From Micromonospora sp. NBC_00421 (lineage in GTDB: Bacteria > Actinomycetota > Actinomycetes > Mycobacteriales > Micromonosporaceae), in contig NZ_CP107929.1 in assembly GCF_036017915.1 (NCBI RefSeq), forward strand, positions 3,600,001 to 3,664,000: a stretch of 64,000 nucleotides of DNA, read 5' to 3'. Below are positions 25,251 through 33,452 of the stretch, in pieces (positions within the stretch are counted from its first letter, which is position 1; every line of letters begins with the position of its first letter). Made by a program: the position numbers and the translations under genes. The notes under the pieces were generated by a model, which ran no database searches, was not told the origin of the DNA, and saw nothing but the letters and a program-made list of their open reading frames with translations.

Positions 25251-26428
25251 ACCCACCACGGATCGGGTTACGCTGCGACGCCGGCCCGCGCACCGGCGTC
25301 GGTCACCTGGTCCGCTGCCTGGCCCTCGGCGAGGAGTTCCTGACCCGGGGCGCCCGGGTCGAACTGTTCGGCACGGTGCACCGGGTCGGCTGGGCCGCCG
25401 CCCAACTGGCCACGCGCGACATCCCGGTCCACCCCGGTCCGGACACCCCCGCCGGGCTGGTGGAGACGGCCCACCGGCACGCCCTGGACGCGCTGGTGCT
25501 CGACTCGTACGAGCTGGATCCGGCCGGGGCCGGGGCGCTGCGGGCGGCCGGCGTGGTCACCCTGGCCATCGTCGACGGCGACACCCGGGGCCAGGACGCC
25601 GACCTCTACCTCGACCAGAACTTCGGCGCGGACACCGACGCCACCGGTCAGGCGGATGGCCGTCCCGCCGTCCCGGCCCGCAGCGCGCCCACCGCCGACG
25701 CACCCGGCGACGGGCGGGGCTCGGCCGGCGCTGGCGACAGGCGGGTCCTGGCCGGCGCTGGCGACAGGCGGATGCTGGCCGGGGTCCGGTACGCGCTGCT
25801 GCGTGGCTCGGTGACCGCCGCCCGGCCGGCCGTCCCACCGCCGGCCACCCCCACCGCCCGCCCCCGGGTGCTCGCCTTCTTCGGCGGCACCGACGCGGTC
25901 GGCGCGGCCCCGGTGCTGGCCCGGGTGCTGCTCGGCACCGGCCATCCGATGACGTTGACGGTGGTGGTCGGGCGGCCGGAGATCGAGGCGGAGCTGACCC
26001 GGGTCACCCCCGGGCGGGGGCAGTCGCTGCACCTCGTCGCGCCGACCGACACCCTGCCCACGTTGATCGGCGCAGCCGACCTGGTGGTCAGCGCCGCCGG
26101 CACCTCCACCTGGGAACTCTGCTGTCTCGGTGCACCCGCCGCACTTGTCTGCGTGGTGGACAACCAGCGTGACTCGTACCGCCGGGTGGTGGCGCACGGG
26201 CTCGCCGCCGGCCTCGGCGAGCTGCCGGAACTGGTCGCGCCGGGGCTGGCCGGACGGACCGCGCGGGCCGAGGCGGCCCGGACGCTGCGCGCGCTGTTGG
26301 CGTCCCCGCAGCGACGGGCGGCGCTCGCGGCCCGCGCCTGGGCCACCGTCGACGGGCACGGCCGGGCCCGGGTCGCGGACGCCGTCCTCACCCTGATCGC
26401 AAGTCGTACGGGTGTACTAAAGCCCTGA
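25247..26428 (+). CDS. pseG: UDP-2,4-diacetamido-2,4,6-trideoxy-beta-L-altropyranose hydrolase
   Basis: A GT-B-like nucleotide-sugar hydrolase of 393 residues. The N-terminus IGLRCDAGPRTGVGHLVRCL holds the catalytic His and the R-C-x-x-L of PseG. The C-terminal half has FFGGTDAVG and DLVVSAAGTSTWELCCLGAP, the UDP-binding region. It releases UDP before PseI acts. No ATG, GTG or TTG fits the N-terminus. The only reasonable start is CTG 25247, which forms a CTGA overlap with the pseF stop and has GGAGGA just upstream. An insert at about residues 130-185 contains a tandem 9-residue duplication absent from most homologues. Confidence 0.82.
   Translation: MNPPRIGLRCDAGPRTGVGHLVRCLALGEEFLTRGARVELFGTVHRVGWAAAQLATRDIPVHPGPDTPAGLVETAHRHALDALVLDSYELDPAGAGALRAAGVVTLAIVDGDTRGQDADLYLDQNFGADTDATGQADGRPAVPARSAPTADAPGDGRGSAGAGDRRVLAGAGDRRMLAGVRYALLRGSVTAARPAVPPPATPTARPRVLAFFGGTDAVGAAPVLARVLLGTGHPMTLTVVVGRPEIEAELTRVTPGRGQSLHLVAPTDTLPTLIGAADLVVSAAGTSTWELCCLGAPAALVCVVDNQRDSYRRVVAHGLAAGLGELPELVAPGLAGRTARAEAARTLRALLASPQRRAALAARAWATVDGHGRARVADAVLTLIASRTGVLKP
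25724..25777 (+). repeat. 27-bp tandem duplication inside pseG
   Basis: Two copies of a 27-bp unit (25724-25750 and 25751-25777) differ only near the end and encode AGAGDRRVL and AGAGDRRML. A partial third copy begins at 25778. It keeps the frame and lies in a linker-like insert between the two GT-B halves. Confidence 0.85.
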
Positions 26429-26440
26429 TAGGGTGCGGGC

Positions 26441-27073
26441 ATGCCGCAGGCCGCCTACCAGCCGTCGATGCTCGACCTCGCCGACACCGGCCCGACGCTG
26501 ACCCCGCTGACCGGGCTGCGCCGGCGGGTGCTCACCCGGGGCGCCTGGGTCGACCACCTGCCCGGCTGGGTGCGCGGCTCCGACGCGGTGCTCGACGCCC
26601 TACGCACCGAAGTGCCCTGGCGGGCCGAACGCCGCACCATGTACGACACCGAGGTCGACGTCCCGCGCCTGCTCTGCTGGTACGGCGCCGGTCGCCCGCT
26701 GCCGCACCCGCTGCTCACCACGGCGCGCACCGCGCTCACCGAGCACTACGCGGCCGAGCTGGGCGAACCGTTCGTCACCGCCGGCATGTGCCTCTACCGC
26801 GACGGGAGGGACAGCGTCGCCTGGCACGGCGACACCCTCGGCCGCTCGGCGCACACCGACACGATGGTGGCGATCGTGTCCTTCGGGTCACCCCGCCCGC
26901 TGCTGCTGCGCCCCCGCGGCGGCGGTGAGACGCTGCGCTTCCCGCTGGGCCACGGCGACCTGGTGGTGATGGGTGGCTCCTGCCAACGCACCTGGGAACA
27001 CGCCGTCCCCAAGACCAGCCGCCCGGTCGGCCCCCGGGTCAGCGTCCAGTTCCGCCCCGTCGACGTCGCCTGA
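26441..27073 (+). CDS. alkB: AlkB-type alkylated-DNA repair dioxygenase
   Basis: A 210-residue 2-oxoglutarate/Fe(II) oxygenase that removes methyl groups from damaged bases. The iron ligands are His129 and Asp131 (WHGDTLG) and His187 (WEHAVPK). The 2OG-binding arginines lie in PRVSVQFR (199 and 205). The substrate lid MCLYRDGRDSVAWHGD is typical of actinobacterial AlkB. It starts 13 bp after pseG with ATG 26441, but its function is unrelated, so it may simply follow the operon. It converges on parC with only 26 bp between stops. Confidence 0.88.
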   Translation: MPQAAYQPSMLDLADTGPTLTPLTGLRRRVLTRGAWVDHLPGWVRGSDAVLDALRTEVPWRAERRTMYDTEVDVPRLLCWYGAGRPLPHPLLTTARTALTEHYAAELGEPFVTAGMCLYRDGRDSVAWHGDTLGRSAHTDTMVAIVSFGSPRPLLLRPRGGGETLRFPLGHGDLVVMGGSCQRTWEHAVPKTSRPVGPRVSVQFRPVDVA

Positions 27074-27099
27074 CGCCGCCGGGGCGGACGGGCCACCCG

Positions 27100-29589
27100 T
27101 CAGTCGCGTTCGATGAGGTGCCCGACGACGGTGGGGCCGAGCATGACGGCGAAGCCGGAACCGTCCCGGCGCGGATCGGCAGGCGGCAGCTCCACCGGGT
27201 CACCGGTCGCGGTCGCCCCGACCGGGCGCGGCCCGACCCACGCCACCACCAGGCCCTCCTCACCCTTGAGGAACCGCTGCGCCCGCACCCCGCCGGTCGC
27301 CCTCCCCTTCGCCGGGTACGACCCGAACGGCGTCACCTTGACCGTGGCCCCGGTCGAGGTCACCACCATCGGCTCACCGTGTACGGCGTCGTCGGTGCGG
27401 ATCGCCCCGAAGAACACCACCCGGGCACCCGCCGGCAGGTTGATCCCGGCCATCCCACCGCCCTTGGGCCCCTGCGGGCGGATCACCGCGGCGGCGAACC
27501 GCAGCAGAGCCGCCTCACTGGTCACGAAGGCCAGCGTCTCGGTGTCGTCGGCCAGCCAGGTGGCCCCCACCACCTCGTCGCCCGTCCGCAACGAGATCAC
27601 CTCGAACTCGTCCGAGCGGACCGGCCACTCCGGGGCGCAGACCTTGACCACCCCCTGCCTGGTGCCCAGCGCCAACCCCGGGGAGCCCTGCGCGGTCGGG
27701 CCGAGCGGGGCGAGGCCGATCACCGTCTCCCCCGCCTCCAGCGGGACCAGCTCGGAGGCGGCCATGCCACCGCGCAACGACACCGTGCCGGCCTGCTCGG
27801 GCAGCACCGGCAGCGGCAGCACGTCGACCTTGAAGGCCCGGCCGGCGCTGGTGACCAGGAGCACCCGGCCCCGGGCGGTGCTGTGCGCGACCGCGCGTAC
27901 CGTGTCGTGTTTGACCCGGCCGTTGCGGCGACGCCCCTCCGACGCCTCCTCCGACTCGGCCGCGGTCCGGGCGACCAGCCCGGTCGCCGAGAGGATCACC
28001 TGGCACGGGTCGTCGGCCACCTCCAGCGGGCCGGCCGGTGCGGACGCGGCGAGCACCTCCTTGAGGTCCCCGTCGACCAGGGTGGTGCGACGCGGCGCGG
28101 CGAACTGCTTCACCACCGCGGCCAACTCGTCGGAGACGACCTTCCGCAGCACCTTCGGGTCGTCCAGGATCGTGGACAGCGCGGCGATCTCCCCGCGCAG
28201 CTTCTCCTGCTCGGCCTCCAGCTCGATCCGGTCGTACTTCGTCAACCGGCGCAGCGGGGTGTCCAGGATGTACGTCGCCTGGATCTCGGAGAGCCGGAAC
28301 TTCTGCATCAGGCCGTCCTTGGCGGCCTGGGCGTCCTCGCTGGCCCGGATCAGCTTGACCACCCGGTCGATGTCGAGCAGGGCGATCAGCAGGCCGTCGA
28401 CCAGGTGCAGCCGCTCCTCCCGCTTGCGCCGACGGTACGCGCTGCGCCGGGTCACCACCTCGTAGCGGTGGGCCAGGAAGACCTCCAGCAGCGTCTTCAG
28501 CCCGAGGGTGCGCGGCTGGCCGTCGACGAGCACCAGGTTGTTGATGCCGAAGGACTGCTCCAGCGGGGTGAGCCGGTAGAGGTCGGCCAGCAACGCCTGC
28601 GGGTTGACCCCGACCTTGCACTCGACGACCAGCCGGGTGCCGCTCTCCCGGTCGGTGAGGTCCTTGACGTCGGCGATGCCGGTGAGCCGCTTGGTCTTGT
28701 TGACCTCGTTGGTGATCGCCGCGATGACCTTCTCCGCGCCGACGCCGTAGGGCAGTTCGACCACGGTGATCGCCTGCCGGCCCCGGCTGCCCTCCAGCGG
28801 GCCGATCTCCACCCGGCCGCGCATCCGCACCACGCCACGCCCGGTCTCGTACGCCCGGCGCACCTCGTCCAGGCCCAGCAGCAGGCCGCCGGTGGGCAGG
28901 TCGGGGCCGGGAACGTACTCCATCAGCTTGTCGAGGTCGGCGTCCGGGTGGTTGATCAGCCAGCGGGCGGCGGAGACCACCTCACCGAGGTTGTGCGGGA
29001 TCATGTTGGTCGCCATCCCGACCGCGATCCCGGACGCCCCGTTGACAAGCAGGTTGGGGAAGGCGGCGGGCAGCACGGTCGGCTGGGTCAGCGAGCCGTC
29101 GTAGTTGGGCTCGACGTCGACGGTGTCCTCGCCCAACTCCCCGACCAGCAGCATCGCCTCCCGGGAGAGCCGGGCCTCGGTATAACGCGCCGCGGCCGGG
29201 CCATCGTCTGGGCTACCAAAATTTCCATGCCCATCGATGAGTGGCGTGTTCAGCGAGAAGTCCTGGGCGAGCCGGACCATCGCGTCGTAGATCGCGGTGT
29301 CGCCGTGGGGGTGGTACTTCCCCATCACGTCGCCGACGATCCGGGCCGACTTCACGTGCCCCCGGTCGGGGCGGTGACCCTGCTCGTGCATGGACCACAG
29401 GATGCGGCGGTGCACCGGCTTGAGGCCGTCGCGGGCGTCGGGCAGGGCGCGGGAGTGGATGACCGAGAAGGCGTACTCCAGGTAGGAGTCGGAGACCTCG
29501 GTGACCAGCGGGTTGTCGAAGACCCGCGCGCCGGCCTGGTCGAAGGCGGACAGGTCCACCTTGGCGCGGTCGTCCTTACGGCGTGCCAT
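27100..29589 (-). CDS. parC: DNA topoisomerase IV subunit A
   Basis: An 829-residue type IIA topoisomerase subunit. The N-terminal breakage-reunion domain has [14 protein letters not shown] with Thr98 and Asp102 at the quinolone positions equivalent to GyrA 83 and 87. The catalytic Tyr136 lies in [11 protein letters not shown]. The C-terminal DNA-wrapping beta-propeller covers about 530-829, and I see no canonical GyrA box. It starts 42 bp after parE, so parE-parC form an operon. The divergent tail and neighbours indicate the ParC/ParE pair rather than gyrA/gyrB. Codons around 29182-29247 are atypical (see separate entry). Confidence 0.9.
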   Translation of the reverse strand: MARRKDDRAKVDLSAFDQAGARVFDNPLVTEVSDSYLEYAFSVIHSRALPDARDGLKPVHRRILWSMHEQGHRPDRGHVKSARIVGDVMGKYHPHGDTAIYDAMVRLAQDFSLNTPLIDGHGNFGSPDDGPAAARYTEARLSREAMLLVGELGEDTVDVEPNYDGSLTQPTVLPAAFPNLLVNGASGIAVGMATNMIPHNLGEVVSAARWLINHPDADLDKLMEYVPGPDLPTGGLLLGLDEVRRAYETGRGVVRMRGRVEIGPLEGSRGRQAITVVELPYGVGAEKVIAAITNEVNKTKRLTGIADVKDLTDRESGTRLVVECKVGVNPQALLADLYRLTPLEQSFGINNLVLVDGQPRTLGLKTLLEVFLAHRYEVVTRRSAYRRRKREERLHLVDGLLIALLDIDRVVKLIRASEDAQAAKDGLMQKFRLSEIQATYILDTPLRRLTKYDRIELEAEQEKLRGEIAALSTILDDPKVLRKVVSDELAAVVKQFAAPRRTTLVDGDLKEVLAASAPAGPLEVADDPCQVILSATGLVARTAAESEEASEGRRRNGRVKHDTVRAVAHSTARGRVLLVTSAGRAFKVDVLPLPVLPEQAGTVSLRGGMAASELVPLEAGETVIGLAPLGPTAQGSPGLALGTRQGVVKVCAPEWPVRSDEFEVISLRTGDEVVGATWLADDTETLAFVTSEAALLRFAAAVIRPQGPKGGGMAGINLPAGARVVFFGAIRTDDAVHGEPMVVTSTGATVKVTPFGSYPAKGRATGGVRAQRFLKGEEGLVVAWVGPRPVGATATGDPVELPPADPRRDGSGFAVMLGPTVVGHLIERD
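29182..29247 (-). other. Low-GC codon tract ending at the empty GyrA-type intein site of parC
   Basis: Over 22 codons just before the catalytic Tyr-Thr junction, parC uses CCA, GAT, CAT, GGA, AAT, TTT, GGT, CGT and TAT, which are rare in the rest of the gene. The tract stops exactly at TAT (Tyr136, 29182-29184). The following ACC GAG GCC CGG are normal. Tyr/Thr is the site where mycobacterial GyrA inteins insert. Confidence 0.7.
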
Positions 29590-29630
29590 CGTTCAGCTCT
29601 CTTCCGGGTGTGCGGCGGCCACGGTGCTCG

Positions 29631-32600
29631 TCATGCGTCGATCGCGTCGCGGTCGACCCGGTCGGAGGAGTCGATCAGCCAGTTGCGGCGCGGTTCGACC
29701 TTCTCGCCCATCAGCAGTTCGAGGATGCGCTCGGCGGCGTCGACGTCGTCGAGGGTGATCCGGCGGACCGCCCGGGTGGCCGGGTTCATGGTGGTGTCCC
29801 ACAGCTCGTCGGCGTCCATCTCACCGAGGCCCTTGAAGCGCGGGATCGGGGTGACGATCTGCCTGCCGGCCTTCTCCAGCTTGCGGACAGTCGCCTCCAT
29901 CTCGGCCTGGGTGTAGGTGTAGGTGGTCTGCGGGCTGCGCCCCTTCGTGGTGATCTTGTGCAGCGGCGGCATCGCGGCGTAGAGCCGGCCGGCCTCGATC
30001 AGCGGTCGCATGTACCTGGCGAAGAGGGTGATCAGCAGGGTCCGGATGTGCGCGCCGTCCACGTCGGCGTCCGCCATGATCAGCACCCGGCCGTAGCGCA
30101 GCGAGGACAGGTCGAAGGTACGCCCCGAACCGGCCCCGAGCACCTGAACGATCGCCGCGCACTCGGCGTTGTCCAGCACCTGCTGGAGGTTGGCCTTCTG
30201 CACGTTGAGGATCTTGCCGCGAATCGGGAGAAGCGCCTGATATTCCGAGGTACGAGCGACCCGCGCACTGTTGTGGACGAAGACGCCGGCTTCGAGGGCG
30301 AAGTTGTGGTAGCCCTCGACCGTCAGGTCGTAGACGTCTGCTGTCTCGTCAAGCGGCTCGACGGACACGACATGGTGATTCACCAGATTGACCGCCTCCC
30401 GGAGGCGGGCGTAATCGCCGCCGTAGAGCGCCAGGAGCCGATCGAACCGGAGTCCCGTGCGTGCGGAACTCAGCCGCTCAGCCTCGTACGCCGCCGCCAG
30501 TTCCGCATCCGGCAGCACCAGCAGCGGAGTGAGCCGCTTGAGCGCGGCCCGCCGCCTGCCCTCCTGTTGGCGTCCAACCCGCTCTGCCCTGGGCACGTTG
30601 GCCACGTAGGCCGCCCGACCGGCTTGCGCCTTGGCAAGGTGACCGGTGCCCGGGTCTGCCAGTCGCTGCTTCATCAACCGTGAGTGTCGGGCCCCGAATT
30701 CAGGATTCTCCTCGTGCCAGGTCCGCACCGCGTTGCGCTGGCGTTCCCGCTCGGCGGGATCGCTGAGTTGTTCGACGGTCTTCCGTGAACGCCAGGCACG
30801 CAACTCCGGGTTGTCCCACTGCCGCACCGAACGCGCCCGCCGTTCGGAACGACGAGCAGGGTCCGCGAAATAGTTCCGGACGCGCTCCGCAGCGGCCTCG
30901 CGGTGCTCGGGCTGTGACCAGTACTGGGCCTGCCGGTCCCGCATCCGGTCGGCATAAGCGGCCTTTTCCTCGTCACCGAGCGCGTCGTACCAGTCCTGAA
31001 AGCCCTTGTTCAGCTTGGCCCGAAATTCGGGTGACTCGTTGAGCGCGAACAGCCGGGCGAGGCACGCCTCACGGAATGCGGGATCGCGCCACTGCGCGCT
31101 GAGCATGGCCGCCTTGAACTCCCGGCCGCCGTTGGCAAACCACTCCCGCCAGCCCGCGTGGACGTGTTCACCCATCATCGCGGCGTGCAGTGCCGAGTGG
31201 TCGGCCCAGGTCATCCTTTGGATGTTTCGTGGATCGTTGTTGCGCTTGTCGATGTCGATGTGGTGACGGACGTTGCCGTTGGTCGCGCTGTCACGACCGT
31301 GACGAAGATTCCAGGCGTCCGCGAGGTAGTGGGTGTAGACCCACTCCTCCCGGTCGTTCATCCAGATCCGCTCGTACCCGTGCAGCTTGTGCCCCTCGGC
31401 CTTACTGGAGATGCTCCGGTACAGGGGCATCAGTGAGTCACCGGGGGTCAGGGCATCGGCCCGTCGGTAGGAACCGTCGCGCAGCCGGAAAAGGTGATCC
31501 GGTGTGCAGCGGACCGACGCGCCGTTGTCGAGGTTCACCCGGACGAGCCCGGCAGCGCTCTTGGTGAGGCGTGGCTCCACCAGCGGAGCGACCACCACGC
31601 GCCCCGCCTTGTTGGTGGTGTAGCCGAAATGGGTCACCCCGCGCTGCCAGTCCGCTGCCAGGTCGGCGAAGGATCGGGCCTCGCCGGAGGCGAGCGCGAC
31701 CATGGTGTCGCCGGTAAAACACCCCAGGGCGCTGTCCCCCTCCACGATGAACAGCTCGCTGCGGTCCACCCCGGTGGCACGGCAGTCGACCAACTTGGCC
31801 GGCATCGACGCGCCCTCCAGGGCGGTCTTGCGCCGGGCGGCGTCCTTCTGCTGCTTCTGGGTCAGCCGCACCCGGGCCGCGTCGACGATCTTCTGGAGCA
31901 CCGTGCGCGCCTCGGCCTTGCTGCGCTTGTCCTCCAGCCACGCCTTGACGTGCTGTTCGACCAGGGTCTGCAGGACCTTGGTGATGCCGGCGGTGGAGAG
32001 CTCGTCCTTGGTCTGCGAGGTGAACTGCGGCTCGGGGATGCGGACGTGCAGCACCGCCGTCATCCCCTCCAGGACGTCGTCCAGGGTGGGCGGGTCCTCC
32101 TTGGGCTTGAGCAGGCCCCGGGTGTTGCGGACGGCGTCGGCCAGGGCCCGGGTCAGCGCCCGCTCGAAGCCCTTGCGGTGGGTGCCGCCGTGCGCGTTGC
32201 GGATGGTGTTGGTGAAGCACTCCACGGTGCGCTCGTAGCCGGTGCCCCAGCGGAAGGCGATCTCGACCTCGGCCCGGCGCTGCACGTTGGACTGCATCAC
32301 GCCGTTGGCGTCGGCGGCGTTCTCCCGGTACGTCCCCTCGCCGGTGACCAGCAGGGTGCCGGAGACCGGCCGGTCACCGGCCGGGGCCAGGAACTCGACC
32401 ATGTCGGTGAGCCCGTTGGGGAAGTGGAACCGCTCCTCGACCGGCTCCTCGGCGGTCTCGTCGCGCAGCCGGTAGTCGACCCCGGGGACCAGGAAGGCGG
32501 TGTTGCGCAGTTTCATCCGGACGGCGTCGACGTCCAGCCGCGCGCCGGTCTCGAAGTAGCGGGCGTCGTGCCAGTAGCGGATCGAGGTGCCGGTGCGCTG

Positions 32601-33140
32601 CCCCCGCTTCATCGTCCCGACCACCTGCAGGCCGGGGCCGGGGGTGAAGGGGGCGTCCGGCCCGTCGCCGGCGAAGACACCGGGCACGCCGTGCCGGAAC
32701 GACATCGTGTGCACCTTGCCGGCACGCCGGACTGTCACGTCGAACCGGCGGGACAGCGCGTTGACCGCGGAGGCGCCCACGCCGTGCAGACCGCCGGAGG
32801 TCTTGTAGCCGGAGCCGCCGAACTTGCCGCCGGCGTGCAGCCGGGTGAGCACCAGCTCGACCCCGGAAATGCCGGACTTGGCGTGCACGTCGGTGGGGAT
32901 GCCCCGGCCGTCGTCGTCGACCTGCACCGAGCCGTCGGCGTGCAGGATCACCTCGACCGTGCCGGCGTGACCGGCGACACCCTCGTCGGTGGAGTTGTCG
33001 AGGATCTCGTTGACGAGGTGACCCACGCCACGACTGTCGGTGGAGCCGATGTACATGCCGGGACGCTTGCGGACGGCGTCCAGGCCCTCCAGGTGGGTGA
33101 GGTCGTCTGCCCCGTAGAGGGTCTCAGGCTGTGCGGTCAA
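29631..33140 (-). CDS. parE: DNA topoisomerase IV subunit B containing an intein
   Basis: 1169 residues before splicing, 685 after. The N-extein holds the GHKL ATPase: NEILDNSTDEG, DDDGRGIP and GGLHGVGAS. The transducer follows, then the TOPRIM start FIVEGDSALG. After the intein (474-957) the C-extein continues SARVARTSEYQALLPIRGKILN, with the DADVDG metal motif and the RFKGLGEM tail region. I chose TTG 33140 (protein starts MTAQPETLYGADDL) because GGGGAG lies about 9 nt upstream and homologues start there. An upstream ATG at 33353 would add 71 Arg/Gly-rich residues. Activity depends on protein splicing. Confidence 0.92.
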   Translation of the reverse strand: MTAQPETLYGADDLTHLEGLDAVRKRPGMYIGSTDSRGVGHLVNEILDNSTDEGVAGHAGTVEVILHADGSVQVDDDGRGIPTDVHAKSGISGVELVLTRLHAGGKFGGSGYKTSGGLHGVGASAVNALSRRFDVTVRRAGKVHTMSFRHGVPGVFAGDGPDAPFTPGPGLQVVGTMKRGQRTGTSIRYWHDARYFETGARLDVDAVRMKLRNTAFLVPGVDYRLRDETAEEPVEERFHFPNGLTDMVEFLAPAGDRPVSGTLLVTGEGTYRENAADANGVMQSNVQRRAEVEIAFRWGTGYERTVECFTNTIRNAHGGTHRKGFERALTRALADAVRNTRGLLKPKEDPPTLDDVLEGMTAVLHVRIPEPQFTSQTKDELSTAGITKVLQTLVEQHVKAWLEDKRSKAEARTVLQKIVDAARVRLTQKQQKDAARRKTALEGASMPAKLVDCRATGVDRSELFIVEGDSALGCFTGDTMVALASGEARSFADLAADWQRGVTHFGYTTNKAGRVVVAPLVEPRLTKSAAGLVRVNLDNGASVRCTPDHLFRLRDGSYRRADALTPGDSLMPLYRSISSKAEGHKLHGYERIWMNDREEWVYTHYLADAWNLRHGRDSATNGNVRHHIDIDKRNNDPRNIQRMTWADHSALHAAMMGEHVHAGWREWFANGGREFKAAMLSAQWRDPAFREACLARLFALNESPEFRAKLNKGFQDWYDALGDEEKAAYADRMRDRQAQYWSQPEHREAAAERVRNYFADPARRSERRARSVRQWDNPELRAWRSRKTVEQLSDPAERERQRNAVRTWHEENPEFGARHSRLMKQRLADPGTGHLAKAQAGRAAYVANVPRAERVGRQQEGRRRAALKRLTPLLVLPDAELAAAYEAERLSSARTGLRFDRLLALYGGDYARLREAVNLVNHHVVSVEPLDETADVYDLTVEGYHNFALEAGVFVHNSARVARTSEYQALLPIRGKILNVQKANLQQVLDNAECAAIVQVLGAGSGRTFDLSSLRYGRVLIMADADVDGAHIRTLLITLFARYMRPLIEAGRLYAAMPPLHKITTKGRSPQTTYTYTQAEMEATVRKLEKAGRQIVTPIPRFKGLGEMDADELWDTTMNPATRAVRRITLDDVDAAERILELLMGEKVEPRRNWLIDSSDRVDRDAIDA
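30222..30269 (-). other. Atypical codon tract in the C-extein flank of the parE intein
   Basis: The first 16 codons after the intein include AGT, GCT, CGT, GAA, TAT, CTT and ATT, unlike the flanking host codons. From GGC AAG ATC CTC onwards codon use is normal. This fits co-conversion of flanking DNA during homing. The N-extein side (GAC AGC GCC CTG GGG) is normal. Confidence 0.65.
30270..31721 (-). mobile_element. GyrB-type intein with HNH homing endonuclease
   Basis: A 484-residue intein in the TOPRIM motif of ParE. It begins with Cys1 (CFTGDTMVAL). Block B has CTPDH (72-76). It ends with block F YDLTVEGYHNF and block G VFVHN (His483, Asn484), with Ser as the +1 residue. All splicing residues are intact. 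The HNH domain lies at about 150-180 (RHHIDIDKRNNDPRNIQRM, then H175 and H179). Residues 205-360 carry about seven W-x-x-P-E-x-R-type repeats, probably DNA-recognition modules. Blocks A and B and the LRDGSY/DSLMPL segments resemble the Synechocystis GyrB intein, which sits at the same site. Confidence 0.93.
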
Positions 33141-33452
33141 CTGGTCGTACTCCCCGGTCTCGGCGGTGTGGTGCCGCTCACCGCCTCGATCTCCACGCGC
33201 GGCGTGCCGCAGCGAGCGTAGCCGTACGCCCCGACAGCGACGTGCAGCCCCACGTCGGACCGCGGTTGCGCGTCCTGCGGGGGCAACGCCGCCGGGAGCC
33301 GGGGCCTTCCCCGGTCGGGGCCACGCCACGCCGGAGAACACCATTTCCGTCATTCGACGATCGTGTTAAGAGGCATTGACGCCCATCTCGCCAGGTGATC
33401 TGATCCGGCCGTGAAGGATCTTTCACATTTCCATGGACAGATGGGGGACGTC
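33141..33452. other. Divergent intergenic region between parE and a secreted hydrolase gene
   Basis: 312 bp without a supported gene, unless parE starts upstream at 33353. It carries both divergent promoters and an imperfect palindrome at 33411-33426. A TTGACG at 33376 could be a -35 element for the rightward gene. Confidence 0.5.
33411..33426. promoter_or_regulatory. 16-bp imperfect palindrome before the SGNH hydrolase gene
   Basis: GTGAAGGATCTTTCAC reads almost the same on the other strand, with one symmetric mismatch pair. It lies 27 bp before ATG 33453 and downstream of a possible TTGACG box, so it could be an operator. The leading GTG is in frame with the gene but lacks a better ribosome site. 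Confidence 0.35.

Noticed and set aside
27118..29916. Plus-strand frame of over 900 codons through parC
   Set aside because: It is antisense to a full-length ParC and has no recognisable domain.
31494..33221. 575-codon plus-strand frame opposite parE
   Set aside because: Antisense shadow; parE and its intein have all catalytic motifs on the other strand.
33141..33353. 71-codon upstream extension of parE starting at ATG 33353
   Set aside because: The added residues are Arg/Gly-rich and unlike ParE N-termini; TTG 33140 has a ribosome site and the conserved start.
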